Below, piece by piece: positions 1-8,391 of a stretch of 41,765 nt of DNA. The stretch comes from Burkholderia sp. E7m39. GTDB lineage: Bacteria; Pseudomonadota; Gammaproteobacteria; Burkholderiales; Burkholderiaceae. Position 1 is the first letter of the stretch. Every line of letters begins with the position of its first letter. The stretch is taken from positions 1 through 41,765 of the forward strand of contig BBSL01000025.1 of NCBI GenBank assembly GCA_001319865.1, read 5' to 3'. The translations under genes and the position numbers were made by a program. Below the pieces are notes generated by a model, which saw only the letters and a list, made by a program, of their open reading frames with translations, was not told where the DNA came from and searched no databases.

Positions 1-627
1 AACGAGGTCGACTGGGTGCTGCGGCGTCTGCGCAAACGGCACGCGGGACCGATTGTCGCGGCGGGCGTGTCGCTGGGCGGCAACGTGTTGCTGCGCTGGC
101 TGGGCGAGCGTCGCGAGGACGCGTCGATCATCGCGGCGGCCGCCGCGATCTCCGCGCCGCTCGACGTCCACGCAGGCGGCCGGGCGCTGTCGCAGGGCTT
201 CGGCATGATCTACACCCGCAGCTTCCTGAAGACCCTCAAGCTGAAGGCGCAGCAAAAACTCGCGCAATACCCCGGCCTCTACGACATGCGCGACGTGCTC
301 GCAAGCCGCACGATGTACGAGTTCGACAACGTGGTGACCGCGCCGCTGCACGGCTTTCGCAACGCCGACGACTACTGGACGCGCTCGACCACCCGCCCAT
401 TGCTGCCTGACATCACCGTCCCCACCCTCGTACTGAACGCGCGCAACGACCCGTTCCTGCCGTGCGCCGTGTTGCCGTCGCGCAGCGAGGTATCATCGAT
501 GGTGGAACTCGATCAACCGGAGCACGGCGGACACGTCGGCTTCATGACGGGTCCGTTCCCCGGCCGGATCGACTGGCTTTCGCGCCGGGTCTTCGGCTAC
601 TTCGACCCGTTCACGCGACATGGATGA
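1..627 (+). CDS. alpha/beta hydrolase, YheT-like (5' truncated by window edge)
   Basis: The reading frame is open from base 1, so the true start lies outside the window. The visible 208 residues form the C-terminal two thirds of an alpha/beta hydrolase of the YheT type. The nucleophile elbow GVSLGG appears about 23 residues in, a candidate acid Asp lies in NARNDPFLP, and the catalytic His lies in HGGHVGF near the C-terminus. Family members are cytosolic esterase-like enzymes whose physiological substrates are mostly unknown. The stop codon overlaps the start of the next gene by 8 bases, so the two are probably translationally coupled. The family call is from recognition of the fold motifs; the exact substrate cannot be inferred. 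Confidence 0.85.
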   Translation, partial: NEVDWVLRRLRKRHAGPIVAAGVSLGGNVLLRWLGERREDASIIAAAAAISAPLDVHAGGRALSQGFGMIYTRSFLKTLKLKAQQKLAQYPGLYDMRDVLASRTMYEFDNVVTAPLHGFRNADDYWTRSTTRPLLPDITVPTLVLNARNDPFLPCAVLPSRSEVSSMVELDQPEHGGHVGFMTGPFPGRIDWLSRRVFGYFDPFTRHG

Positions 628-1207
628 CATCGTCAAGCAGGCTCTCGCCAAATGGCCGAATGTGCCGCACTGCACCGGCTGGCTGCTGTTCGACCGGCGC
701 GGCAACTGGCGCATGCGGGATGAGGCCGCCCAAGCCGCGGGTGCGCCCGGCGAGCCGATCCGCCATACCGCCCTGCTCGGCTTCATCAACCGCAACTACG
801 AAGCCGACGAGACGGGCCAATGGTTCTTCCAGAACGGCCCGCAGCGCGTGTATGTCGAGCTCGGCTACACGCCGTTCGTCGTGCGGCTCGCCTGCGACCA
901 CGCGACCGGCCTCCTCACGCTGACGGATCAGGCGGGCAACGCGTTCGAGCCCGCCGCCGTCTACCTCGACGACGACGGCGGCATTCTCTTCTCAGACGGC
1001 GCCCGGCCCGCGCGCGTAGCGCTGCTGCACGACCACGATCTCGACCTGTTCTCCGAGCACGCCGATCTCGCCGCCGACGGTCAAGGCGGCCAGTTCTACT
1101 GGCGCGACGATGCCGGCCTGACGCTCGAACCTGTACGCAAGGCCGAGGTTGAGAAGCGCTTCGGATTCGTCGTAAGTCCGGCGGCGCGTGCTGCCGCGTC
1201 GTCTTAA
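620..1207 (+). CDS. conserved protein of unknown function, coupled to YheT-like hydrolase
   Basis: This 195-residue soluble protein starts at an ATG inside the end of the hydrolase gene (8-bp overlap). It has no signal peptide, no membrane segment and no motif that I can assign. The middle part is rich in aromatic residues and Asp, with a run YLDDDGGILFSDG near residue 113. Codon use matches its neighbours, and the overlap and strand argue that it is a real gene co-translated with the hydrolase. I do not recognise a named function. The 42 bp after its stop, up to the convergent metalloprotease, hold an AT-rich string with repeated TTAAGTTT-like words but no clear terminator. Confidence 0.8.
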   Translation: MDDIVKQALAKWPNVPHCTGWLLFDRRGNWRMRDEAAQAAGAPGEPIRHTALLGFINRNYEADETGQWFFQNGPQRVYVELGYTPFVVRLACDHATGLLTLTDQAGNAFEPAAVYLDDDGGILFSDGARPARVALLHDHDLDLFSEHADLAADGQGGQFYWRDDAGLTLEPVRKAEVEKRFGFVVSPAARAAASS

Positions 1208-1249
1208 CTCTTAAGTTTCAGGTTTTAAGTTTTAGGTCAGATTGCGCGG

Positions 1250-2938
1250 CTAGCTGCTGTTCTTCTCATCCTCGCGCTCTTCCTTGTAGCGCGCCTCGAA
1301 CTCGTGCAGGCGCGCGTCGATCGTCGCCAGGTCGTAGTAGCCGACGGATTTGATGTCGCGCGCCTCCTTCAGTTGCCGGATCGCCGACGGCCACGCACCT
1401 TCCAGCGCGAACTTCTCCGCCAGCGCGCGATGCTGCGTCAGCGCATCGCCCGTGCCAACGCTCGCCTGCGCCAGATAGCGCCACCACACGGGCTGCTGCG
1501 GGTCAGCGCGCGTCTCGCGCTGGGCCTGCGCTTGCGCTTCGGTGAAAAGGCGCGCGGTGAGCAGCGTCTGCAGACGCATGTCGATCGCGGCGTGCGACTG
1601 GGGCCAGCGCTTTTGCGCGATTTCCGCGAGACGCACGGCGTCGCCGTTGCGACCGGCACGTCGCGCGATGTCGACCGCGAGCACGTCGAGGCTTGGCGAG
1701 CTGCGCGGCGCCTCGCCTTGCGCACGCCCGCTGGCGTCGAATGCAGCGCGCGCGTTGGCGAGCGAGGCGCTCGCGTCGTCGTAGCGGTCGAGCAGCATCT
1801 GCGCAAAGGCGATGCCGTACCAGTTGCCCGCGACGTTCAACGCGGTTTTGTCTTCGATCTCCGAGCGCATCCGGGAAATGTCGTCGGCGTATTCGCTGCG
1901 CGAGCGGTCCTGCAGCACGCGCGCCCGTGCGCGCACGAACGCATATTCCGACGACTGGCGCGGCTGCCGGTACGGCGAGCGGCGCGCACGGTCGGACATG
2001 TCGGCGATACGCTCGCCCGTCAGCGGGTGCGTGCGCGCGTAGGCGGGCACGCCGGCGTCGCTCATCGACGCGCGGTCGAGCCGCTCGAAAAACGACACCA
2101 TCCCGTACGGGTCGTAGCCCGCGCCCGCGAGCATCTGAAAGCCGACGCGGTCGGCTTCGTGCTCGGCCGCGCGCGAGAAACGCAACTGGTTGTCGACGGC
2201 ATAGGCCTGCCCGCCGACGGCGATGGCACTGCCCAGATCGCCGCTATGCGCGAGCACGCCCGCCAGCACGCCCAGCAGCATGCCCGCGAGCGCCGCATAG
2301 CCGCTGTGCTCGCCCGCCGTGATCATCCGCGCGATGTGCCGCTGCAGCACGTGCCCCATTTCGTGGCCAACCACCGACGCGAGTTCCGATTCCGTCTGCG
2401 TCGCGACGATGAGGCCAGTGTTCACGCCGATGAAGCCGCCCGGCAGCGAAAACGCGTTGACCTGCGCATCGCGCATCGCGAACAGATCGAAGTCCGGCCG
2501 GTAGCCGCCGATGAACTGCGCGCTCGCCGCGGCCGCGAGCCGCGCCGAAATCGCGTTCAGGTAGTCGCGTACGAGCCAGTCGTCGAGATAGTCGGGATCT
2601 CGGCGCACTTCGCGCATCACGCGCTCGCCGAGCTTGCGCTCGGCCTGAGGCGTCAGCGATCCGCCCGAGCCGTCGCCGAGATCGGGCAGCTGCTGCGTCG
2701 ACATCGGCGCGCGCAGGCTCGCGTTGCCGCCGGGGTTGCCCGAGAAGCGCGTCTGCGCGCCGCCATACATGCCGAACACGCCCTGCGCGATGTCGGGCGG
2801 CACGGCGGCGCCGTCGTACGTGTCGAGCGGCCCCGTAACGAGCGGCAACTCCGACAGGTTCGACGGCTGCGCGACGATCGCGGGCGGGACGGCGAGCGTG
2901 ACGGACAGCCATGCAGCGATAAACCGTTTCAGACGCAT
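1250..2938 (-). CDS. secreted M48-family metalloprotease with TPR-like C-terminal region (BepA/YfgC-like)
   Basis: A zinc endopeptidase of about 562 residues. The start was placed at the ATG giving MRLKRFIAAW, because that begins a signal peptide ending near the AQPS segment at residues 23-26; a longer reading frame upstream lacks protein character. The active-site motif HEMGH is at about residues 192-196 and the downstream EHEAD motif, which supplies the third zinc ligand, at about 259-263. From about residue 330 to the end the sequence is helical and Ala/Arg-rich, like the tetratricopeptide domain of BepA. BepA-type proteases act in the periplasm on misassembled outer-membrane proteins such as LptD; that role here is inferred from family. 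It is monocistronic, convergent with the uncharacterised gene and divergent from moaC. Confidence 0.9.
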   Translation of the reverse strand: MRLKRFIAAWLSVTLAVPPAIVAQPSNLSELPLVTGPLDTYDGAAVPPDIAQGVFGMYGGAQTRFSGNPGGNASLRAPMSTQQLPDLGDGSGGSLTPQAERKLGERVMREVRRDPDYLDDWLVRDYLNAISARLAAAASAQFIGGYRPDFDLFAMRDAQVNAFSLPGGFIGVNTGLIVATQTESELASVVGHEMGHVLQRHIARMITAGEHSGYAALAGMLLGVLAGVLAHSGDLGSAIAVGGQAYAVDNQLRFSRAAEHEADRVGFQMLAGAGYDPYGMVSFFERLDRASMSDAGVPAYARTHPLTGERIADMSDRARRSPYRQPRQSSEYAFVRARARVLQDRSRSEYADDISRMRSEIEDKTALNVAGNWYGIAFAQMLLDRYDDASASLANARAAFDASGRAQGEAPRSSPSLDVLAVDIARRAGRNGDAVRLAEIAQKRWPQSHAAIDMRLQTLLTARLFTEAQAQAQRETRADPQQPVWWRYLAQASVGTGDALTQHRALAEKFALEGAWPSAIRQLKEARDIKSVGYYDLATIDARLHEFEARYKEEREDEKNSS

Positions 2939-3200
2939 TGCGGACGATGGGCGGAATCGAAAGCGGCGTAAGGTGCACAAAGGGCGTGCCTTTTGCGATT
3001 GTACCCAGTGGCGTGCGCGCGTCGACCGGTTAAGCGTGCCTGGCGCCTGGCCCACGGGCCGACAGTCTGACGGATTAGTGTGCGGCCCGGCCAGGCCGCA
3101 TGCACGCGCGTCGTGGGTCAGGGTGAGCGTTCGACCGCCCGCGCCCTCTGCCCGGCGACGCGCGCACTGCTAAGATAGGCGCCCTCTGAAGGAGTCAACC

Positions 3201-3677
3201 ATGCCCGAACTCACTCATTTCGACGCAGCCGGCCAGGCGCATATGGTGGACGTCGGCGGCAAAGAGCAAACGAAGCGCGTCGCTGTCGCGCGCGGCACGA
3301 TCCGCATGCTGCCCGATACGTTCGCGCTGATTCGCGACGGTCACGCAAAGAAAGGCGACGTGATTGGCGTTGCGCGTATTGCCGCGATCCAGGGCGCGAA
3401 GCGCACCGCCGATCTGATCCCGCTGTGCCATCCGCTCGCGCTGACGCGCGTCACGGTGGATTTCGAACTCGACGAGGCGGGCTCGGCCGTGCATTGCCGC
3501 GCGCAGGTGGAGACGCTCGGCAGAACGGGCGTCGAAATGGAAGCGTTGACGGCCGTGCAGGTGGGGCTCCTGACCGTCTACGACATGTGCAAGGCGGTCG
3601 ATCGCGGGATGACCATCACCGACGTGAAGGTGATGGAAAAGCACGGCGGGAAGTCGGGGGATTGGGTGGCGCCGTGA
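3201..3677 (+). CDS. moaC: cyclic pyranopterin monophosphate synthase MoaC
   Basis: A 158-residue cytosolic protein of molybdenum cofactor synthesis. MoaC acts after MoaA, converting the cyclised GTP intermediate to cyclic pyranopterin monophosphate. The family motifs are complete: LIPLCHP at about residues 73-79, [10 protein letters not shown] at about 110-119, [10 protein letters not shown] at about 128-137 and the C-terminal KHGGKSGDW. Length is normal for the family. The start is supported by an AAGGAG ribosome binding site at 3189-3194, seven bases before the ATG. A TAAGAT hexamer at 3171-3176 could be the -10 element but no good -35 is seen. No other moa genes are adjacent. Confidence 0.97.
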   Translation: MPELTHFDAAGQAHMVDVGGKEQTKRVAVARGTIRMLPDTFALIRDGHAKKGDVIGVARIAAIQGAKRTADLIPLCHPLALTRVTVDFELDEAGSAVHCRAQVETLGRTGVEMEALTAVQVGLLTVYDMCKAVDRGMTITDVKVMEKHGGKSGDWVAP

Positions 3678-3678
3678 T

Positions 3679-3747
3679 GGGAGCGCGCTCGTGGCGCGCG
3701 CTCCCTGACGGCAGAGCGGCGCATTCTTCGCGCCGCTCGCGGTTTTT
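3679..3747 (+). terminator. double hairpin with T-run after moaC
   Basis: Two consecutive GC-rich stem-loops follow the moaC stop. The first has perfect 10-bp arms at 3679-3688 and 3696-3705. The second has 9-bp arms at 3714-3722 and 3730-3738, followed within five bases by TTTTT at 3743-3747. The second is a plausible intrinsic terminator for moaC, and the pair separates it from the convergent ligase gene that ends at 3768. Confidence 0.75.
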
Positions 3748-3767
3748 ACGACGCTTGAACGCGCTCG

Positions 3768-5558
3768 TTAGCTGTCGTCGCCATCATCGTCGTCGCTGTC
3801 TTCGCTGCCCTTGGGCGGCGTGCCGTACTTTTTCACCAGCTCAGCCTTGAACGCGCCCAGCGTTTTCTGCTGATCGCACAGGTCGTACAGCGCCGAGAGT
3901 TGCGAAGGCCAATCGTGCAATTCCTCGGCGAAGATTTTCAGACGCTCGACGGTATCGAACGCGCCATGGGTGTCGCCGCTCAAGGCCTGTAGCACGGCGT
4001 AACGACGCAGCACCGTTTCGCCCGGCAACAGCGCGATCGCCTGACGATGCGCCGCGAGTTTGTGCGGCAGGTCTTGTGCGTTCATCGGCAGCAGCGTCGC
4101 CATGCCGTACTCGCCCCACGCGCCGAACAGGAACGAAGGGTCCCCGCGATACTGATCGAACGGACGCGAGCCGTAGTACAACACCTCGGCACGCGCGTAA
4201 TCGCGATATACGGGATACAGCGCCGCCAGCCCGCCGAACACGATTGCGACGAACGCGCCAAACGACACGCCGCCCGGAATCAGACGCAGCGGCTTGGTGT
4301 CGAGCAGACCGAACACGAACATCGCCGGCAGCAGGAAGAACATGTACTGCTGCGGATACTCGACGAGCGCGTGCATCACCAGCACGCCGATCAGCGCAAG
4401 ACCGAACACGCGCGCGGCCGTATGCGGCGCGCGCACCACACGCACGAACCATGCGGCGAGGCCGAGCAGCACGATGCCAAGGCCGATCAGCCCCGTTTTC
4501 GCGAGCAGATCGATGAAGATGTCATGCGAATTGTTCGCGATCTCGACACCGCCCAGCGTCCGGACGAGATCGAACTGGAAACGCGGAAACTCGCCCCAGC
4601 CGACGCCCAGCAGCGGATGTGTGCGGAACATCGTCCAGCCGTACTTCCAAAGCGCCAGACGCGGCGCGATCTGGCTCGCGTCCTGCATACGTTCGGCCGC
4701 CGACTGGGCAAGACCCAGGTCGTAGCGCAAGTTCGCCCAGCGCACGGCCGCGTTCACCGCAAAAAACAGCGCGACCAGCAGAAGGGGAATCAGCCACTCG
4801 CGATTGCTGCGTCGGCGCGAATCATTGCGGCGCTGCTCGGCGAACGCCATCCAGAAACCCGCGACGACGATCACGCCCATCTGCAGCCACGGACCGCGCG
4901 ACACCGTCAGCGCGAGGCCGCCGGAGAAAATCGCCGACACGAGCAGCCAGATGAACAGGTTGATGCGCCGCGTCTGCACGAGGTACATCGCGCCCGCTGT
5001 CGCGAACGCGATATAGGTTGCGAGGTGATTGGCCTGCGCCATATTGCCGAACGGGCGGCGTTCGGCCGCCACGCTGTAGGCCACGACGAGCGGCGTTACC
5101 TTCACTTCGAGGTGGAACAACTGGATCACCTGGCAGAACACCGCAAACAATCCGCCGACGACGAGCGCAAACGCCGCCACCGTCAGCACGTTTTCCGTCA
5201 GGTTCGCGCGGGTGAAGCCGAAACCCGCGTGCACGGCCATGAATGCCGCCAGCAGGAATCCGGCGCCGAGCCAGTTCATCGACGGCTGCTCGACGGGCAG
5301 CACGACGGACTGCGCGATCAGCACGAGCCCAAAGCCGAGCGGCACCAGCGCGACGACGGGTGACGCAAACGGCACCCGCGGCCGCGCCGTCGACACCAGC
5401 AGTGCGACGCCCGCCCCGACCAGCAGATAGAGCGACAGCGCCGTGAACTCGGCGTAGAAGGTCGGAATCGGATAGGTGTGGTTGACGACTGCGTACGGCA
5501 GGATCAACGCACACGCCAATAGAAACAGCGAAAGATGGCGCGCAAAAGGGTTGGGCAT
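3768..5558 (-). CDS. pglL: O-oligosaccharyltransferase / pilin glycosylation ligase, PglL family
   Basis: A 596-residue polytopic inner-membrane protein with about 11-13 hydrophobic segments in the first 430 residues. PglL enzymes transfer a lipid-linked glycan to Ser/Thr of periplasmic and pilin proteins. The Burkholderia-type signature is visible: RRPFGNMAQANHLATY near residue 168, the Wzy_C/O-antigen ligase segment HPLLGVGWGEFPRF near 315, and NNSHDIFIDLLAKTGLIG near 342. The C-terminal region is soluble and helical (TPR-like) and ends in a strongly acidic tail, SEDSDDDDGDDS. The gene lies 193 bp downstream of a pilin gene on the same strand, which suggests the pilin as one substrate. In Burkholderia this enzyme is a general O-glycosylation ligase. 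No strong ribosome binding site precedes the chosen ATG. Confidence 0.93.
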   Translation of the reverse strand: MPNPFARHLSLFLLACALILPYAVVNHTYPIPTFYAEFTALSLYLLVGAGVALLVSTARPRVPFASPVVALVPLGFGLVLIAQSVVLPVEQPSMNWLGAGFLLAAFMAVHAGFGFTRANLTENVLTVAAFALVVGGLFAVFCQVIQLFHLEVKVTPLVVAYSVAAERRPFGNMAQANHLATYIAFATAGAMYLVQTRRINLFIWLLVSAIFSGGLALTVSRGPWLQMGVIVVAGFWMAFAEQRRNDSRRRSNREWLIPLLLVALFFAVNAAVRWANLRYDLGLAQSAAERMQDASQIAPRLALWKYGWTMFRTHPLLGVGWGEFPRFQFDLVRTLGGVEIANNSHDIFIDLLAKTGLIGLGIVLLGLAAWFVRVVRAPHTAARVFGLALIGVLVMHALVEYPQQYMFFLLPAMFVFGLLDTKPLRLIPGGVSFGAFVAIVFGGLAALYPVYRDYARAEVLYYGSRPFDQYRGDPSFLFGAWGEYGMATLLPMNAQDLPHKLAAHRQAIALLPGETVLRRYAVLQALSGDTHGAFDTVERLKIFAEELHDWPSQLSALYDLCDQQKTLGAFKAELVKKYGTPPKGSEDSDDDDGDDS

Positions 5559-5751
5559 GAGTAACCGGGGACGTCAGCAACCGGCGCACTATACAAAAAA
5601 ATCCTTACGCTGTGCGCCGGATGGACCGAAATAACCCCAAATCGCGCCGTGGCACGGAAACTTTTGCCACGGCATATGACCCAGGTTCGTTTCATTCCGG
5701 AATCAGGCCGCGTCACGCTCATGTGAGCATTCACGCAGCATCGTCCCGGCG

Positions 5752-6369
5752 TCAGGCACGGCACTCAGGCGGCGCGAGGTTCGACGGCAGCGTCGGCGCG
5801 TCGACGGGCAACGGTCCTGCGCCTGGCGCCGGCAGTGACGAAGCCGCCTTGCCGCCCGCGAAGCATTCCCACGTGATGGCCCCCTTCTGCACCGAGCCCT
5901 TCGCGAGCGCCACACGCGCGGTCGGCGTGTCGGCGTTGTCGGGAGCGGACGGCACGTACACGAGCGTATTCGCGCCATCGTCGGCGACGCGGGCCGTGAA
6001 CGTGACGGTGATCTGGCCCGTGTCGTCGTCGATGTGGATTGACTGCACGTTGCGCGTGGCGGGCGGCGACGCGTAGCCGCTGCCGAAGGCGTTGCCGCTT
6101 CCGGCGTTCTCGCCGACGGTCAATTGCGCGGCCGCGGCGAGCGACATGCCCTCGCCGACGCGGCTGCGCGCGAGATAGTCTTGATAAGCGGGAATGGCAT
6201 AGGCGGCGATCACGCCGACGATCGCCAGCACGATCATCAGTTCGATCAACGTAAAGCCACAGATACGCCCGAGACGGGCCAACACGGTGGGCCAGCGGCG
6301 CGGGACGCCTGCGCGCCGCCTTTTGGCAGCACGCGTGGACAACATGGCAACGGCAACAGTAGCGATCAT
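5752..6369 (-). CDS. type IV pilin-like protein with long prepilin leader
   Basis: A 205-residue prepilin. The processing site is G|FTLIELM, followed by a hydrophobic helix ([17 protein letters not shown]) and the usual Glu at mature position 5, so PilD-type prepilin peptidase should cleave and methylate it. The mature part (about 167 residues) resembles PilA/PilE-type pilins and has one Cys in the leader and two or fewer in the body; it ends in a Pro-rich tail. The start was set at the ATG at 6369 because GAGGAG lies seven bases upstream; this gives an unusually long, Arg-rich 38-residue leader. A GTG at 6285 would give a normal short leader but has no ribosome binding site. It sits upstream of pglL, a likely modifying enzyme. 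An isolated pilin with no assembly genes nearby could be a major or minor pilin. Confidence 0.9.
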   Translation of the reverse strand: MIATVAVAMLSTRAAKRRRAGVPRRWPTVLARLGRICGFTLIELMIVLAIVGVIAAYAIPAYQDYLARSRVGEGMSLAAAAQLTVGENAGSGNAFGSGYASPPATRNVQSIHIDDDTGQITVTFTARVADDGANTLVYVPSAPDNADTPTARVALAKGSVQKGAITWECFAGGKAASSLPAPGAGPLPVDAPTLPSNLAPPECRA

Positions 6370-6382
6370 CAGCAAACTCCTC

Positions 6383-6420
6383 GAAAACGAAAACGCCTGC
6401 CCCGGGAATCAGGACAGGCG
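6383..6420 (-). terminator. terminator-like hairpin between terC gene and pilin
   Basis: On the minus strand, a 9-bp stem (arms 6412-6420 and 6394-6402, one G-U pair) with a 9-base loop is followed by TTTTCGTTTTC. It is a credible intrinsic terminator for the TerC-family gene, whose stop is about 90 bases upstream. It ends only a few bases before the pilin ribosome binding site at 6376-6381, leaving no room for a separate pilin promoter between them. Confidence 0.7.
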
Positions 6421-6508
6421 CTTCGATCGTAGCGAGCCGCGAATGTCGCCGGCAGTCGGCCGAACGGCTAGTGGTGCAGGCGCAGAGGCGTCGGTAAAGT
6501 AGGTGCGG

Positions 6509-7234
6509 TCAATGCGTTTCCGGCGGCGTGGAGCCCGCGAGGCGGCTTGCATTGCGCCTCTTCAGCGCGTAGCCGAGGATCACGACTAGCAGCGCGCAGC
6601 CAATGCTCATGCCGTACTCGGCAACAGGCGTATCGAGCACTGGCCAGCGGTCGCCGGCAGGATCGTTGACGATGAGGCCGCCCGCTATCCAGCCGAGCAG
6701 CGCGCCGCCGAACGTGACGACGATCGGGTAACGGTCCAGCAGCCTCAGCACGATCTGGCTGCCCCAGACAATCAGCGGAATGCTGACGATCAGCCCGAAC
6801 ACGACGAGCGCAATGCGGTGATGCGGCTCGGCGGCCTCGGCGGCGCCAGCGATGGCGATCACGTTGTCGAGGCTCATCACGGCGTCGGCGACGATGATTG
6901 TCTTGATGGCCGTGACCAGTTTGTCGGCGGGCTTCACGTTGGCATGCACGTCCGGCGCGGGCGCGAGCAGGCGCACCCCGATCCACAGCAGCAGCAGGCC
7001 GCCCGCGAACTTGAGCAGGGGCACGTCGAGCAGCGCGACAGCGAACGCAATCAGCGCGACGCGCAGCACGATCGCGCCCAGCGTTCCCCACAGCACGCCC
7101 TTGGTGCGCTGCTCGGGCGGCAGGTTGCGGCAGGCAAGCGCGATCACGACAGCGTTATCGCCACCCAGCAGGATGTCGATGACGATGATCTGAAAGACGG
7201 CGCCCCAATGGAGCGTAGTGAGGAATTCGAGCAT
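6509..7234 (-). CDS. TerC-family integral membrane protein (YjbE-like)
   Basis: A 241-residue inner-membrane protein with about seven transmembrane helices. The TerC signatures are DILLGGDNAVVIALA near residue 20 and AVMSLDNVIAIAG near residue 119, each carrying the intramembrane Asp-Asn pair. Members of this family export or handle metal ions; Mn2+ efflux has been shown for several relatives, but the ion here is not known. The start at MLEFLTTLHW fits the family; the longer frame adds an unlikely polar extension. No good ribosome binding site is visible before this ATG. It lies downstream of sucD, separated by several hairpins. Confidence 0.9.
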   Translation of the reverse strand: MLEFLTTLHWGAVFQIIVIDILLGGDNAVVIALACRNLPPEQRTKGVLWGTLGAIVLRVALIAFAVALLDVPLLKFAGGLLLLWIGVRLLAPAPDVHANVKPADKLVTAIKTIIVADAVMSLDNVIAIAGAAEAAEPHHRIALVVFGLIVSIPLIVWGSQIVLRLLDRYPIVVTFGGALLGWIAGGLIVNDPAGDRWPVLDTPVAEYGMSIGCALLVVILGYALKRRNASRLAGSTPPETH

Positions 7235-7270
7235 GGAAAGCAGAATAGAAGGTAGCGAAAGCGACCGGCA

Positions 7271-7308
7271 ACAAAAAAGCGAGGAAGCAATTGCTCGCTC
7301 CCTCGCTT
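7271..7308 (-). terminator. hairpin with U-tract just upstream of the TerC gene
   Basis: On the minus strand an 8-bp stem (arms 7301-7308 and 7277-7284) encloses an inner 10-base palindrome, AGCAATTGCT, at 7286-7295. It is followed by TTTTTTGTTG. It has the form of an intrinsic terminator and ends about 37 bases before the TerC-family start codon. It could be a second terminator for sucCD or a regulated leader element of the downstream gene. Confidence 0.55.
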
Positions 7309-7317
7309 CAAGTCGCG

Positions 7318-7340
7318 TCTTACGAAAGGCGTTCGTAAGA
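7318..7340. repeat. perfect 9-bp stem-loop between sucD and terC
   Basis: TCTTACGAA (7318-7326) and TTCGTAAGA (7332-7340) form a perfect stem with a five-base loop. No T-run follows on either strand. It lies between two terminator-like hairpins and may be part of the same leader structure. Confidence 0.6.
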
Positions 7341-7344
7341 GTAT

Positions 7345-7372
7345 CAAAAAACGCCGGCATGAACCGGCGTTT
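7345..7372 (-). terminator. intrinsic terminator of sucCD
   Basis: On the minus strand, 23 bases after the sucD stop, AAACGCCGG (7372-7364) pairs with CCGGCGTTT (7357-7349) around a six-base loop, and the T-run continues as TTTTTT. This is a textbook rho-independent terminator. Confidence 0.85.
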
Positions 7373-7394
7373 CTTGCACTTATCGCAACACGTC

Positions 7395-8276
7395 TTACAG
7401 CACCGACTTCAGCAGGCGGGCCATTTCCGACGGGTTCTTCGTGACCTTGATACCGCAGGCATCCATGATTTCCAGCTTGGCGTCGGCCGTATCCGCACCG
7501 CCCGAAATCAGCGCGCCTGCGTGGCCCATGCGCTTGCCCGGAGGTGCCGTCACGCCAGCGATGAAGCCAACCACCGGCTTCTTCATGTTGTCCTTGATCC
7601 AGTACGCAGCGTTCGCTTCGTCCGGGCCACCGATTTCACCGATCATGATCACGGCGTCCGTATCGGGATCGTCGTTGAACATCTTCATCACGTCGATGTG
7701 CTTCAGACCGTTGATCGGGTCGCCGCCGATACCGACTGCCGACGACTGGCCGAGGCCCAGCGCCGTCAATTGACCAACTGCTTCATACGTCAGCGTGCCC
7801 GAACGCGACACGACGCCGATACGGCCCTTGCGGTGGATGTGACCCGGCATGATGCCGATCTTCAGTTCGTCCGGCGTGATCGTGCCCGGGCAGTTCGGTC
7901 CGAGCAGGAGCGTCTTGCGGCCTTCGCGGCGCATGCGGTCCTTGACTTCGATCATGTCGCGAACGGGGATGCCTTCCGTGATGCAGATCGCGAGATCGAG
8001 ATCGGCTTCGACGGCTTCCCAGATTGCAGCAGCAGCGCCTGCGGGCGGCACGTAGATGACCGAGACGGTCGCGCCCGTTTCTTCCTTCGCTTCCTTGACG
8101 CTCGCGTAGATAGGAATGCCTTCGAAGTCTTCGCCGGCCTTCTTCGGGTTCACGCCCGCGACGAAAGCTTCACGGCCGTTTGCGTATTCGCGGCATGCGC
8201 GCGTGTGGAACTGACCGGTCTTGCCGGTGATGCCCTGCGTGATGACCTTGGTGTCTTTGTTGATCAGAATCGACAT
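7395..8276 (-). CDS. sucD: succinyl-CoA synthetase (ADP-forming) alpha subunit
   Basis: A 293-residue cytosolic TCA-cycle subunit. It binds CoA and carries the phosphohistidine; the active-site His is in [17 protein letters not shown] (His near residue 252). The N-terminal CoA-binding Rossmann region begins [18 protein letters not shown], and LLGPNCPG near residue 124 is the family signature. Length is standard. The ribosome binding site AGAGG precedes the ATG. It lies 115 bp downstream of sucC on the same strand and is surely co-transcribed with it. Confidence 0.98.
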   Translation of the reverse strand: MSILINKDTKVITQGITGKTGQFHTRACREYANGREAFVAGVNPKKAGEDFEGIPIYASVKEAKEETGATVSVIYVPPAGAAAAIWEAVEADLDLAICITEGIPVRDMIEVKDRMRREGRKTLLLGPNCPGTITPDELKIGIMPGHIHRKGRIGVVSRSGTLTYEAVGQLTALGLGQSSAVGIGGDPINGLKHIDVMKMFNDDPDTDAVIMIGEIGGPDEANAAYWIKDNMKKPVVGFIAGVTAPPGKRMGHAGALISGGADTADAKLEIMDACGIKVTKNPSEMARLLKSVL

Positions 8277-8391
8277 GTATTGACCTCTGTTCGTTTGGTG
8301 GCGCGCTCAACGCGTCTCGCGCGGCAAATAGCGCTTTGCCCGCGACGCTCGCGCGCCGCCATTCGTAATCCGGTGATAAGCGCCGGGGCGA

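Noticed and set aside
1304..2971. Long open frame on the plus strand opposite the M48 protease
   Set aside because: It is an Arg-rich antisense shadow, common in high-GC DNA; the minus-strand protein has a signal peptide and HEMGH motif.
4047..5363. 438-codon open frame opposite pglL
   Set aside because: Rich in Arg, His and Gln, with no domain; the opposite strand encodes a clear PglL protein.
7235..7394. yybP-ykoY (Mn2+) riboswitch before the TerC-family gene
   Set aside because: I looked for the conserved GGGGAGUAG-type core and did not see it; only hairpins remain, reported as a separate finding.
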